NCBI RefSeq assembly: GCF_037126465.1
Contig: NC_088203.1
Location: 107,619,507-107,683,506 of the forward strand
Direction: 5' to 3'
From: Ornithodoros turicata
Taxonomy: Eukaryota; Arthropoda; Arachnida; Ixodida; Argasidae
Length of the DNA stretch: 64,000 nt
The notes under the pieces were generated by a model, which was not told where the DNA came from, did no database searches, and was given only the letters and a program-made list of their open reading frames with translations. The position numbers and the translations under genes are program-made. How positions within the stretch are numbered: the first letter of the stretch is position 1; the number at the start of each line of letters is the position of its first letter. This document shows positions 45,206 through 56,838 of this stretch, one piece after another.

Positions 45206-46609
45206 ATCGCCAGTTATCATATAAGGGTTTGGCACCAATGTTAGCAGACATTCTTCCATACGAGAAAGAAACTTTTTTCATAGCCCCTTATCTTCGCCCG
45301 CCTACAGAAATAAGACGATTCTGTTCTTCATAAACAACACTCGTGCAATGAACAGGAGCACGAAAATATATCTTATACTCGCAAAACGCGTCTGACTCCG
45401 ACTGCACTTGAATCGGGTTCTCACGGGTTATCTCTTGACTCAAGAACCGCAACACTGGAGACCATGGGACAGTCGCTGAGCAACACAGACTGTCCAAGTT
45501 GAACATAATGTGCAATGCTGGCAAAGGTTTCTTTTCGTTCGAGTTGGCAGAAAAGTGAGACGTCATTCTTTGACGCACTCGCACGGAAAAACGTTAGACG
45601 TAAGAAACTACTCGTCGTGCAATTTAAAATCGACTCGAAATTTATTTTCATTCTGCTTAAATCCTTCGGCGTATATGAGCGAAGGAAAAAATGGTGGACG
45701 TAAACTCGTACATGGATGTTCGCCGATGAAGACGGTACTGATTAAAAGATGCGCGGCGTCGCACGATTCTCAGATCTCGGACTGGGATCTTGGAAAAGAA
45801 ACAAAGGCGCTTTCTCAACACCTCCCGGCAGTCTTTCATCTCCCGATTTATCGCACGATTTATCATTCCCAAGCAATTTCTCGGAGCACGCACTCTTTGC
45901 ACCTGCATGGAAACCATTCACCCCGATGAATGGTTTCTATCGCTTTTGTATACCCATCCCTGGCACCAGTGAGATTCGGACTTGACAGAACTCGCTTGCT
46001 GATAGGGCTCCGCAAATAGTAACGGAAGTAAATACCCGAAGCAAATACTAAGCGAATGTTTGTTTTATATCCTCTCTTCTGGTGTGCAGCATCGGAACTA
46101 TTCCAACATGTAAGTGATCGGTAAACTGAGACATCATTTGGATTCGAAATTCGATGAAGAGTTCCTTAGTTGCATTAGGAATTGGCATCCGATATACGCT
46201 TCGGTATTGGAAATACTCGCACACAGCCCTATCCGCGGCTGCTGTGGCCTCGTGTCGACCAACCATATCAGGTAGTCCTCGGGTAATCCTCGAAAATTGC
46301 CACTGATAGCTAAGCACTGAACCAAAGAAAACTGCAACAAAATGCCACAACAGATATTCTCAAATTTGCTTTTCTCATTTCGACACCACGCACAGCGGTG
46401 CAAAAATGTGTAATTAAATCGTGACCGCACCATTAGAGAACAATTAAAATACTATCAAGTAGTTTCCTTCACTATATATGCCTTTCTTCTACAAAACTTA
46501 TGTCGATGGATGGGTGTCATCTCCTCTGTTAATGTAGCTTGAGATGGCTTTCAAATTTTCAATGGTCATTGGACTGTTCGAGTGACCGCGAGGAACATTT
46601 TCCCACGGA
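45206..46609. other. No recognisable gene; one short perfect hairpin
   Basis: GAAACCATTCA at about 45910 pairs with TGAATGGTTTC across a 6-nt loop. Frames up to 139 codons lack motifs. Confidence 0.4.
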
Positions 46610-46735
46610 AGTTTGATTTTCCTCAGACGCTGTCAGACATATGTCGACACAGTTCCCTTAGAAGTCGGCCCAGGACGCACAGAGTGTTAGTCGCGACACA
46701 CCTCTGTGAGGCCGACAACGGCGAGCTCTTTCAGG
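46610..46735 (+). repeat. tRNA-derived SINE (Ruka-like), copy 4 (5'-truncated)
   Basis: The body CCTCAGACGCTGTCAGACAT, ATGTCGACACAGTTCCC and AAGTCGGCCCAGGACGCACA is present, and the B box is missing. Confidence 0.72.
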
Positions 46736-46935
46736 GCTACTATATACCACCCGGAGACTCCTGTAGGCAAAGACTCAGGGAAGTTGTCGGGTTACAGGGT
46801 AAAGCATAAACGAACGAAACTGGCACGTGACGCTCCTCCCTCCTCTCGAATACGAGCCGGTTCATAAGCAATATATTCGCCTATCGGTATGTTAATAAAT
46901 TTTCTTTTTTCAGACAATATATTAACAGCAATTAA

Positions 46936-46978
46936 TGATGAAAGAAGGAATCACTGAAAAGGTTAGCCTTCTTTCATC
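46936..46978. repeat. Short hairpin
   Basis: GATGAAAGAAGG and CCTTCTTTCATC form a 12-bp perfect stem around a loop of about 19 nt. Function unknown. Confidence 0.55.
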
Positions 46979-47039
46979 TTAGGCACTTGAGGCTTTGTCC
47001 TTTCTATTCCCATCATATTAACAGCAATTTCGCCGCCAT

Positions 47040-47859
47040 GTTCTACGATGGAACAGAACCAACATCGCTGGAGGTTTTGCATTTACCGTGCCTCTAACTT
47101 GCATAATTTGGGAATGAAAGGAATTTCCTGTGTTTGCCTCCAATAATCCAAAATATATGATCCGCTATGACCGTTATTGTGTGACGACAAATGATCCATC
47201 ATCTGGAAGTAACGGAACCTTCCGCTTATAGAGGCAACCAAAATAACGACAGCCCATATTAATGGCACCACGAAAATATAGAGATGACTGATCACTTGAA
47301 ACGTGTCCAAACAGACGGACCGACCGACACACGTCCTTTCCGTCAGTCAAATTCCTGTAACGCTGTCCGTCTGTCTTGCGTTGCTTCCACACTTTTTTTG
47401 TGTGCGTGTCAACACATATATGGCCGGCTTGTCGATCTCTTGAATCGGCTACAGAGACGTCCCTCCTCGCAAGTGATTCGTTGGTGAATCCGAGCAAGAA
47501 TGAGCGAGTTCATCCCAAATGGCAGATTGACACCGCTCCACAGAAGGAACGTCAATTCGTCAATTCAGGCATACAATTTCTTCATCGGTAATGTGTGTCA
47601 GGTAATTTATTCTGCTTCAAAACGCTACAGACAAAAACGAGAAGCGAAATAGGAATTTCTACGGCTGTTTGGTTTGAATGATGTCAATTGTTTCAGTACT
47701 GATGCTGCCCACCTGATCCAACACTTCATTTGACGCAAAAGTAGGGATCTTACTGCCGAAAAACAGCTGGAAAGCTTACTTCGTCTGTGGCGTCAAGACG
47801 GCGGCGAGAAGCAGCCAAGGCGCAAGTAAAATCTCTATCTCAAGGGCTTCAGCCAATAG
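47040..47859. other. No recognisable feature
   Basis: Short frames without motifs on both strands. Confidence 0.4.
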
Positions 47860-48646
47860 CATTCGTGTTTCCGCAGCTGCGCATGTGGTTCCAGTAGATT
47901 TCCTGTTATGTCGGACTTTCTGGCAATGACCATGTCGATGCTCTGGCTCGGCGTGCCCGGGATACGGACCAGTCCCCTTACGTTCTCTATGTGCCAGCCG
48001 AAAATCCGTCGCACGCCGCTCTTTCAGCAAGAAGCTATCCACACCAGTAATACCTGCGATCCATTGACCCGCTATTGAACCATGCCGCGTATAAAGGGGA
48101 TACGTTGCTTCATAAGCTGCTGCTGAATGTGGCACCAACTCCACTCATCCTGCTCAAGATGAGTGTCGTGTAGAAGGCGACATATCCTCCTCGCATGCCA
48201 GCGGTTGAGTCTCCGGTGCTCCCCTCTGGGCTACCTAGAACGTTCTCTCTCGGTGCTACACTGCGCTGCTCCTTCGTGACGCTATACTCTTGGGCACTCT
48301 GTGATATCTCCCTGATGCCTCAACAGTCACATGCAGTCCATCGACCCCTCGGTTGCCTTCTTCATTGCGTGTCACTGCAGTCGCCGCGAGGAATCACTTC
48401 TGCACCGCCTCCGTCTCAACGTTGCCCGCACTTGGTTGCTGCTATACAAAATGGGCCAATTCAGCTCCCCCTTATGTTCTGGCCGATATTCCTCAATATC
48501 TTCTGCACTGTGAGCAGCGTCTAATGCAGTTTCAGTGCAGCACGATGTCCATGGCCACCCTTCTTGGTCCCGTCCTACCCCAGTGGGCCTTCACAACAGC
48601 CCTGTTCCGCGTCCTGCAAGATTCGGGCCTTGCATCCGCCCTGTGA
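47860..48646 (+). pseudogene. RNase H-bearing LINE relic: C-terminal region, partly duplicated
   Basis: CYVGLSGNDHVDALARRARD (about 47910-47970) matches the end of a LINE RNase H domain (HVGLSGNERADALA). It is followed by LRSIDP and GDTLLHKLLLNVAPTPLILL (about 48045-48160). A second, similar block, MQSIDP then REESLLHRLRLNVARTWLLL, lies at 48331-48450. After a frameshift, TLLGPVLPQWAFTTALFRVL then QDSGLASAL and a stop at 48646 match the usual LINE C-terminus. The first block breaks off before that end, so the region holds one and a half copies of the C-terminal domain. The order and RNase H suggest an I/R1/LOA-group LINE; the clade is uncertain. Confidence 0.72.
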
Positions 48647-48649
48647 CCG

Positions 48650-48949
48650 ATGCCTGTGCTACGCTGACTGGTCTCGCGACGTAAAGCCACGAATGACTAA
48701 CCTAGGAATAATCCTAAACCAGATTCTGTCATGGGCGCAAGAAATCAGGAAACCTCAGCAGACAATCGGCTTATGCAATTATTATCAAGATATTGGACAA
48801 CATGAAATGAGATCCAGACCATCTCCATTTTTTTTTTCTTTTAAAAATCAATCAATCAGATTCAGACCGTTCACCAACCAGTGATAAAATAAGCACTGGT
48901 TTACAGCATTCTGCACACGCACAACATGGCCCCCATGAGGAAGTTAAGC
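48650..48949 (+). other. Probable LINE 3' untranslated region and unassigned sequence
   Basis: TGGTCTCGCGACGTAAAGCC at about 48670 resembles a retroposon 3' end and occurs in related form in the SINE at 44990-45205. The rest is unassigned. Confidence 0.4.
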
Positions 48950-49650
48950 TAGACGTACTCCATCCTGGACCCCAGAATCTGTCTGGAACTACCAAGGACT
49001 ACCAGGATGGCGGAAGCTCGTGAACCACCTTCTGTAGTTCTAAGATGCAAAGAAACAGAAAAACACGTCATCCACCCAACAGTCAAACCACCAGAAAATT
49101 TGAAAATCGCTACGAAAGCAATGAAGCACAGACAGTACGGAAACAGAAAAGAAATCTGCCTCAGAAAAGGGTTCTGACTCTCCAACCAGAACAACCATTT
49201 TGGATACTACCACAACAACAAATACACACACAACTTGCCAGAACCAACAACATGTTGGAAAAGGACGTGGTGAAAACACTGTTACTGGCACAATTTCAGG
49301 ACAACTTTCTATGAGACGGTTCCAGTACAGAAGTGAGACTTGCAAGTGCCTTCACAGAAACCATGAAGAAAGCAATGTGTCCTTGAGCTTGAGGATAGTA
49401 GAGGGATGAGGACGTGAACAAAGAACCAGATAGGACAAGGCTCATAAACGTTCAGGTCGTCGTCCCCAAACTCAAGGAGATGTTGCCTTCTTCGCCGTCA
49501 CATCAGGTCGCTTGCCTTCTTGTGTTATGTTCATCACAGAAACTTTGCAGAGGCTGTCACCGCATCTGCTACCACTGGATTACACGGTATTTTCCAAGTA
49601 CTACGCTACACCAAAAAATCTCACCCGAACGCACAGATTCCTCACTACAC
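48950..49650 (+). pseudogene. LINE 5' relic: possible ORF1 and endonuclease N-terminus
   Basis: At 49440-49530 VQVVVPKLKEML and SHQVACLLVL resemble the opening of LINE apurinic-type endonucleases (RRPELKEFL...VACL). After a one-frame shift, CVMFITETLQRLSPHLLPLD then YTVFSKY (49514-49600) matches the SETFL...DYTVF segment that holds the catalytic E. Upstream, 49040-49400 has a Gln/Arg-rich frame that may be ORF1. All of it is frameshifted. This is a weaker assignment than the RT relics. Confidence 0.42.
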
Positions 49651-49846
49651 AAGCCGCCATCAAAATATGTGATAGCCTGCTTTACAAAATCCTCACCACT
49701 TTCAGCGATGCCCGTGCAGTCAGGTCACACACACACATATCCAGGGGATGATGATGTGATGACCATTCACCGCCACATTGCTTTTGCGGAAGGGATGAGA
49801 GAGGGAGAGAGATATGAAAAAGTGTCCATGTTATAGTTGGTAAATT

Positions 49847-49900
<54 letters not shown>
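49847..49900. repeat. Compound (CA)n(TA)n microsatellite
   Basis: About twelve CA units run directly into about fourteen TA units. A further TA run lies at about 49926-49940. Confidence 0.95.
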
Positions 49901-49902
<2 letters not shown>

Positions 49903-50294
49903 ACCGCCCTCCTAAGCTTCTAATCTATATATATATATAGGTGCGGGACAATGCGTCTGTTGTACGGGGTTTTATAGTCACAGCGTAACACTGGAGTGCA
50001 TTGAGTGAGCTAAACAAGGACTAAGCAAGCAAGACAACGCTCGGCTCCGTACATCTCCCGAAAGCCGATTCGAGGGTCTGAGGAAGCCAACAACACAGTA
50101 ATGCAGAGAACACTGGAGGGCATCCCTCCGACCCTGCTGATTATCCCTCCTTCATTGATCCCGATTTGACAAGCACCATCTCAAGAAGCTTGGAAAGGCC
50201 CCTGCAGAGAGCTAGACAAGACAGCGGTATCATCCACGCTACTAAATCGTACTCCACTGATATCAAAAGAAGACGCTGGAGAAAGTCGCGATAC

Positions 50295-51080
50295 TCATGC
50301 CAGAGTGTCACACGTCACCTCTTTGCAACCAGGTAGGAGACTTAAAAGAAAGAGAGCAGCACGGGGCCCCACGTCATACTGCACCCAAACATTATGAGTT
50401 AGAGTGACTGACAGCACAACAGACGTCTCATCTGAGATGTCCATGAATGCTGACATTAGTGAAGTATACCGATCTCGTTGTTGTTGAATTGCGGTCCCGG
50501 ATTTCTCAGTGGTCCAAATGCAGATGCACCTGCTGTACGACAAGTTTCTGGCGGATACAGCGGTTATAATCCGTCACAGGGAGGGTTGGATGGGATCGAG
50601 CTTAGCACGCAATATTTTCCTATTGTACAGTAAAAACACTACGAGATACTGCAGTCCGGGTCGTGTAGTAATATACGTATGGCTGACAGTATCGGTAGCT
50701 CTTCTGATATCGAGGAATACTGCTACGACTATTTTCTTGTGACTCTTCGCTTCTTCGACGTCGGTCACAGGGTCCAGGATGTAATACTGAAGGCTGGAAC
50801 CGGAGACACGGAGACGACAAAAATGGAGACGGAGACAAGCCTTCAGTATGCACCAGCTTGTCTGCGCCCACTCTCTTTTGTCGGTCCAGGATGTAGTCTG
50901 TGGGACTACAATGCTGACGAGAGCACACCATTTCTTGAGCGAAAATTCATTTCCTTTCGAGCATCCATTCCAGACTGTGTAGTACCATCCCCATCAGTAC
51001 CTGACAACTTGTTAAAGTAAGCGACTGAAACGACGAGATGTACTTTCCTGGCTTAAATAACAGGATTACCAAATCACCTT
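50295..51080 (-). pseudogene. Jockey/R1-like LINE relic: reverse transcriptase
   Basis: Reading right to left: PNSWEGDLVILLFKPGKYIS then FQSLTLTSC (51090-51000) is the SW..A.VI...KPGK / RPISLTS block. KKIVVAVFLDIRRATDTVSH (50740-50680) is RT motif A, with the usual AFD changed to ATD. CICIWT (about 50528) resembles the DDICIWT motif C region, and AIQQQRDR...SDETSVVLSV (50480-50400) matches the helix and SxEKTVVL that follow. The catalytic DD is not readable. Near 50790-50850 an inverted pair (ATACTGAAGGCT / AGCCTTCAGTAT) marks local rearrangement. Confidence 0.72.
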
Positions 51081-52078
51081 CCCAGCTGTTAGGTACCTGG
51101 CCTGTTCCCCATGACCTTCATCACTGATATTGCGAATGGGACGACTGAGTACATGATAGTTTTACCTTCCGCCAAAGAAAAGTCCAACTCAAGAGCTGCT
51201 GCCACAGAGGTGTATCTCCGGAGAATATAGTCTGCACATTGAAGGTGGCGGACGCCAGGCAGACAGAGAAACCATTTTAATAACGCCAATAGTTTACGTG
51301 TAATTGCTTTAAAAGCATGCAACGCAACCTGATCAGTACAAAAGCAACAGTTGGAAGCAACACTACGTTGTTACTCGGAGGTGTCATGCTCCCGCCTACG
51401 TGAACTACAGACGTCTTTAGGTTTGTCGGCGGGGATGACCTGTACGAGCTGACTTGGCCCAAAGTATAGCCCCGTGTTCGTCGTTTCCACCGATCACTTC
51501 AGTGTATATATAGTTTAAATATTGCGATTCCTGCAGCTTCAGCATATCGCCAATGCGGCTTCCTGCTTATGCTTGTCAATAACCAAAGCAAATAACGCGC
51601 TTTCTCGGAAAATGGCCCAGCGTGCGACAGCTGCTTTAATGGCATTTCTTGTGGACACTCTAACTTTTAACCTCTAACTCTAAGCCTCTAACTTTTTAGT
51701 GTTACTGATTTTTATTTTTAAGTGTTTTGGAGTCCGGCTCCTGTGTTTTGTAGGAGCAACCATCTCCATGTTTTTCTTTTCTAATTCCAGCTCCTCCTGG
51801 GTAGAAGACCATTATTTTTATACTGGGAGCCACCCTCTTGCAGGTCTGCTGAAGGGTGACAATGTTTGCGATCCACAGCTTTCCTCTCTACAAGTCTGGC
51901 CGACCGAGTCCCGAACGTCGAGCATTGCGCTCAGTTCTTCTTATACTGAGCTGCTCCATATATACTCAAGGGCATATCATAATTCACAAGAAACAATTGG
52001 TGCAGCTGTGAGCATACTGTACGCTACGGTGTTGCTTACACTGACTCGATGACTGCTTGGCATTGCATTCGCTATATA
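51081..52078. other. Unassigned, possibly more LINE sequence
   Basis: A plus-strand frame ending at 52052 contains HIYSRAYHNSQETIGAAVSI, which faintly resembles the IYTDGS start of LINE RNase H. Without support on either side I do not call it. Confidence 0.25.
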
Positions 52079-52960
52079 CCTGGGTGTTTCACGAAGGTTC
52101 CCTGGCTGAATAATTCATAAACAGGTGGAGGTATTCAAAAGCTTTATTTTCTGTGAGCATCACTGAGACATCGGTCAAGAACTGAGCAGTGAGCAGCTCA
52201 TTTGCATACGCTCGTTAACTAACTGAAATTCCTCACTTTTAAATTTTACTTGGGACGCGTTCGGAACCTCTGTTTTACCGACCGGAACCTTCAGCGGAAA
52301 ATGTTTTTACACAAATCGCGTCGACACTTAGTGATTTTTAGAGTAACTAATTGGTTTCGGTTTATATGTTTCTTGCGCGGAGTAGGGTACCAGAGCGCTC
52401 TTTGGCTCAGCTATCGGGCTGCAAATTACGTGTTCATCCGCCTGGTTCACACGCGGCGGTGACGGAAGATAAGGAACCGCCGTATAGAGAGTGCCTTTAT
52501 CGTCATGATAAACGAATGCACAAAAGCGCCTCTTCTGTCTGCTCCTTATCTTTCGTCACCCCCGCGTGTGACCCAGGCGGATGAGCACGTAATTGGCAGG
52601 CGGATAGCTGAGCGAAAGAGCGCTTTGGTACGCAGCTCCGCGCAAGAAATAACATGTTAACCGAAATCAATTAATTACTCTAAAAATCACTAAGTGTCGA
52701 TTGGTGTGTTTTTCTGGAATATTCGTAGCTGAATTCGTTCGTCGCTGAAGGTTCCGGTCGATAAAACAGAGGTTCCGGAGAGCGTACGAAGGAAAATTTT
52801 AAAGTTAGAAGCTTTATTTGATTAATAAGTGTATGCAAATGAACCGCCCACTGTACAATTCTTGGCTGATGTCTCAGAGATGGTGACTATACACAAAGCT
52901 TTTCGATAGCACCGTTTGTTTACGAATTATTCAACCGGGGGACTTTCGTGAAACACCCGG
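52079..52960. mobile_element. Giant foldback element, about 400-bp imperfect arms
   Basis: The left end is CCTGGGTGTTTCACGAAGGT and the right end, read inward, is CCGGGTGTTTCACGAAAGTC. Homology of the arms continues through CTGAATAATTC, CATTTGCATAC, CGGAACCTCTGTTTTA and CGACCGGAACCTTCAGCG almost to the centre (near 52510). TATA flanks both ends (52075-52078 and 52961-52964), suggesting a TA or TATA target duplication. There is no transposase. The right end is related to that at 11884-11934. Confidence 0.83.
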
Positions 52961-53007
52961 TATATAACGTAGAGAGCGGCAAGGAAGTAGGCGAGCTGGT
53001 GATAATT

Positions 53008-53099
53008 GATCTTCATAACGAACCCCGAGACTGGGGAAGAGAGACTGAGACTGTTTAGTGTTTTTTTTTTTTTCAGCCTCAGGGTTCGTTATGAAGATC
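53008..53099. mobile_element. Mini-foldback MITE (92 bp)
   Basis: GATCTTCATAACGAACCC at 53008-53025 is the exact inverse of 53082-53099, with further pairing of the inner bases. The centre holds a T run. There is no visible target duplication. Confidence 0.72.
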
Positions 53100-53232
53100 C
53101 GGTATATAGTTGATCCAGTTCAGCGTCTAAGAGGTCACTGCATATCCCTGCCACTATGGCTTAAATGGGAATGAAGAGACAGACGGAGTGCATGGCAGCC
53201 CATTGGTTGCGGACGGTCGCACCCATTATATA

Positions 53233-54505
53233 CGAGGGGTGTTCAAGTCAAACCGGGACTTTCTGTCTCCGGAGTGTACAAATGGCTCGCGCTACTTCTT
53301 TTTTCGTCATTTTCACTCGCGCCAGGCTTCCGCGTTCACCACGTGGTGGTCCAAAGTTTGTGCAAAACAGAAGACACGTGCTGGACAAGATGGCCGACAA
53401 CGAGGTGAGCGCGCACATCGAACAGCGAATTGGCATGAAGTTTCTCGTGAATGAAGGCGTAAAGTCATCTGAAATTCACAGAAGACTTCAGGCTCAGTAT
53501 GGCCACGATACACTTAGCCGCAGCAAAGCGTTTGAGTGGTGCAAACGGTTCCGAGACGGCCGTACATCAGAGCAGGACGATCCCGGCCGGGGCGGCTCAG
53601 AGCCCAGTGTCAGAGTTCCTGAGAACATCCAACTTGTGGAGCGCCTTATCCTCAAGGACCGACGGATAACATGTCTCGAACTGGCTCGAAAGACGGACCT
53701 TCCTGTGGGAACGTTGAACACTATCATTCATGAACACCTCCAGTTTCGGAAAGTTAGTGCCCGTTGGGTCCCGAGGCAGGTCTCCGTGTTTGACCGGCAG
53801 AGAAGACTATAAATCTCCCAAGAGCTAAGGTACCGTTTCGACACTGAAGGACAGCCGTTCCTTGATCAGATCATCACGCGCGATGAAACGTGCGTGCACC
53901 ATTTCACTCCTGAGTCTAAACGCGCATCAAAACAGTGGAAGCATCCGGGCTCGCCAGCTCCCAAGAAGTTCCGAAGCACCCCGTCTGCCGTAAGGTCATG
54001 GCCACGGTTTTCTGGGACAAGGCTGGCGTTGTTCATGTTGATTTTCTGCCCAATGGTACCACCATCAATAGCGCATATTACTGCCAGGTTCTCAGGGATG
54101 TGCATAAGGCGCTGAAGCAAAAGCGGCCTTGCCTCATCACCATGGGGGTCCTCCTCCTACAGGACAATGCATGCCCGAATATCGCGCATATCACGACACG
54201 CACCTTACAGGAACTTGGCTGGGAGTTGCTGCCACATCCCCCTTACAGTCCAGACCTCGCCCGCAGCGATTTCCGTCTCTTCAGGCCACTGAAGGCGTTC
54301 CTTGGGGCCGCCACTTGAGCTGCGACGACGAGGTCAAGAATGCGGTCCGATCATGGCTGCTACGCGCCGGTAAGGATTTCTACGCTGCTGGCATCCAAGC
54401 CCTCGTGAAACGCCGGGACAAGTGCATTAGTGCAGCTGGAGATTACGATGAAAAATAAAACTAATTTCTCGCCTGTAAGTCCCGGTTTGACTTGAACACC
54501 CCTCG
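53233..54505 (+). mobile_element. Mariner element, near full length (1273 bp)
   Basis: The inverted repeats CGAGGGGTGTTCAAGTCAAA then CCGGGACTT are identical at both ends over about 29 bp. Each end abuts TA (53231-53232 and 54506-54507), the mariner target duplication. The length of about 1.3 kb is typical. Identical ends with a mutated transposase suggest moderate age, or that the copy was mobilised by a transposase acting in trans. Confidence 0.93.
53390..54458 (+). pseudogene. Mariner transposase (DD34D), inactivated
   Basis: The frame opens MADNEVSAHIEQRIGMKFLV and carries an N-terminal helix-turn-helix half (SEIHRRLQ...SRSKAFEWCKRFRDGR). It continues through WVPRQ to an in-frame TAA at codon 141 (53810-53812), where the family normally reads through. 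Catalytic residues remain: D in RDETCVHHF (53882), D in LLLQDNACPN (54163) and D in PDLARSDFRLF (54268). The last two are 34 residues apart, as in DD34D mariners. Two apparent 1-nt losses, near 53990 and 54305, shift the frame. The reading then ends at DYDEK and a stop at 54458. With the two losses allowed for, the length is about 356 codons, normal for the family. Conserved W and HDNARPH positions are also changed. It catalyses nothing in this state. Confidence 0.93.
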
Positions 54506-54587
54506 TACTACAACGAAAGTAGAACATTTTTGTCTGGGTGATCGCTGGCTCTGCAGCAATGCATTTGTGCCATTACGTCAGATCCTG

Positions 54588-54745
54588 TGGCTTAGTGGCT
54601 ATACGATGAGACTGGAAGATGTCCCGTGTTCGAGTCCGGCTGTGCTTGTCTGGGTGTTTTACCTAGAGACAAATGTCGGCACAGTGTGCTCCCTGTGAAG
54701 TCGGCCCAGGAAGCACGAAGCACCTCGCGACAGTCGTGACGTTGC
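54588..54745 (+). repeat. tRNA-derived SINE (Ruka-like), copy 5 with both pol III boxes
   Basis: GGCTTAGTGGCTATACGATG at about 54589 is A-box-like and GTGTTCGAGTCCGGCTGTGC at about 54626 is B-box-like. The body ATGTCGGCACAGTGTGCTCC, GTGAAGTCGGCCCAGGAAGC follows. This is the most complete head in the window. Confidence 0.75.
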
Positions 54746-56026
54746 CCGTTTGGCCATACGGTTCCATTACCACCACCAGCGTTATGGGTCGCGGCTGCCA
54801 TTGATTTTCTTTCTACGTCTATCTATCTCATGCATTCCGCCAACATTGTCATTTGCTGCTCCAGAACGTTCCCTCCCCTCCACACACCAACTGCGGCGTC
54901 ACTTTGAAAACCAAATGGTTCACAACTCCTTCAGGGGAGTAAGTAGCTCGTTCCCAAGAGCACTCGCTTTGAGAGTAAAATTTACACCCTACGAGAGTGT
55001 CTAAATTTCTCCAGGAGTAACTACGGAGTACATTCTCCAGGTGTAACTCCGACACTAGCGACAGGTGTCGTGTTGACGTCATGAAATCCTCCACGACACC
55101 TTTGACTGCCCATATGCAGCCCGCATAACATAATATGACCATATAAGCAGCTCGATGCCGAAACTCAATGGGTGCATCGTCGCAGATACACTTGATACAT
55201 GCTTGACCGCTCGTCGCATAAAGGGGACGGGATAAGGGTGAAAGGAAGTGTACAAGAGGGAGGAGTGTGTAATTCCTCTTTTTCTTGAATTTGGGTACTC
55301 CCAGTGTGAGCCAGCTCAACGACGTTCATTTGGAAGCTCTCTCGAAGGCGGTAAACGCAGAAATGACGAAACTAGCGCGTCAGAAGGCCACGGGTGAGGA
55401 CCTCACCAACTGAGAGCCTTAGTGCAAAACCAATAAATATAAAACGAAGACGACTATACCATTCGCCTAGGAACTCATGAGCCAGATCGCTGTTGCTTGA
55501 CAAATTGGGGATTGTTTCCCCACCTCAATTTAACTCGGCAATTAAAAATACCTGTCACATGTTTAACTGGGCTTACCAGCAACGAGCTGTTAAACTATAT
55601 ACGCCAACATAAACTTCCTGTCTGCTGTTTTACGGTATCTTTAAGCTATAAATTTCGTCATCATCTTTTAATGCAGATATAGGTATAAGACCGGCAGCAT
55701 TGTAACGTGACGCCTGTGTTGCGTCATGCGTGTTGTTCGCCATACGTGGTCACGAAATCTATTATGCGCGCAATTTTCACGCTGGACCGTTTTTGCTTCC
55801 TAATTAAGGCGCTTTTTAAGCGTCTACTATTAAGGCTGGCGTGAAACTTCTTTCTGTATAGACCACATTCGAGTCCTGGTTCACGATCAGCAGGTATAGC
55901 TTTCACTTTTAGCTTTTCACTTTAGCTTTAGATCAAGGGTTGCTAAAAATTGTAGTTAGCACTCCAATTTTTTTACAAACGTTAGTTAGTGACGTGATAT
56001 ATGCTTCAGTAATAGTAGCTCCCTTT
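54746..56026. other. Unassigned, with a GGTGTAACTCC-type repeat patch
   Basis: At 54925-55060 GGAGTAAGTAGCTCGTTCCC, TTTACACCCTACGAGAGTG and CCAGGTGTAACTCCGACACT look like part of an element related in style to 34041-35857, but ends could not be paired. No gene was recognised in the remainder. Confidence 0.35.
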
Positions 56027-56838
56027 CAGACTTGTACGTATCTTGAGTACGTACTCAAAATACAGTATTTTAAATACTTTTTCCGGTATTTTGGTACTCT
56101 ACTCAATACTTTTTTGCGAAAGTATTTTTAATGTATTTAAAATACTTTTTTCGGTATTTGCTACTCAGTACTCAAAATACTTTCCTTCCTCGTCAAGCCA
56201 TATCCAGCACGCTTCCCGCCGTGCCGAGATTTTCAGCTCACTGGAATTTAACCCCCTTTTTCATCGTTTTCTTTTTTTTCGGGAATTCGCGAATGTATCA
56301 TTTATCCTCTTGTACACTAGGCTGGTCCCAAGCCTGGCCTTGCTTCTCAATAGCCAGCTTCGTCAGAAAACCGTTCCTATTCATATTGCCAGGTGAATCA
56401 CCGGGGGATTAGGTACAAGATAATCCCGGCATTTATTTCCTTGGTCATCAAAGCAATAAACACGTGCCAGAGGTTGAAAGACCCGAACCGACATACAGGA
56501 CGGATTACGAATTGGTTCAGAACATATCAACAAAGTTTACTTGGGTTCATCAAAGTTCTCCAAACATTACTTGACACCAAGACGTTGCAAATGAAAGATA
56601 TGCATGGCTGATGAAGTTTATTCCTTTCATTTGTAAGGTCACGTTCAGAATACGCGTTTCACTTACTGCTTGTACTAAAGTACTTTAAATAGTATCTTAA
56701 ATACTTCTTAGAGTATTTAGTACTCTACTCAAATTACTTTCAGTTTTGAGTATTTTGAAGTCTATTTTAAATACTTTTTCTGTAGAGTATTTAGTATCTT
56801 ATTTTAAATACTTTTGCGCAGTATTTTGTACAAGTCTG
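56027..56838. mobile_element. Non-autonomous hAT-like MITE (CAGACTTGTAC ends)
   Basis: The left end is CAGACTTGTACGTATCTTGA and the right end, read inward, is CAGACTTGTACAAAATACTG. Subterminal regions are built from AGTATTTTAAATACTTTT repeats. The flanking octamers do not match, so the target duplication is lost or a boundary is shifted. It is the sister of 10317-10984. No transposase. Confidence 0.75.

Noticed and set aside
51930..52052. Possible start of a LINE RNase H domain (HIYSRAYHNS...GAAVSI)
   Set aside because: Only one short weak match, with the catalytic TDGS changed, and no flanking LINE motif in the same frame.
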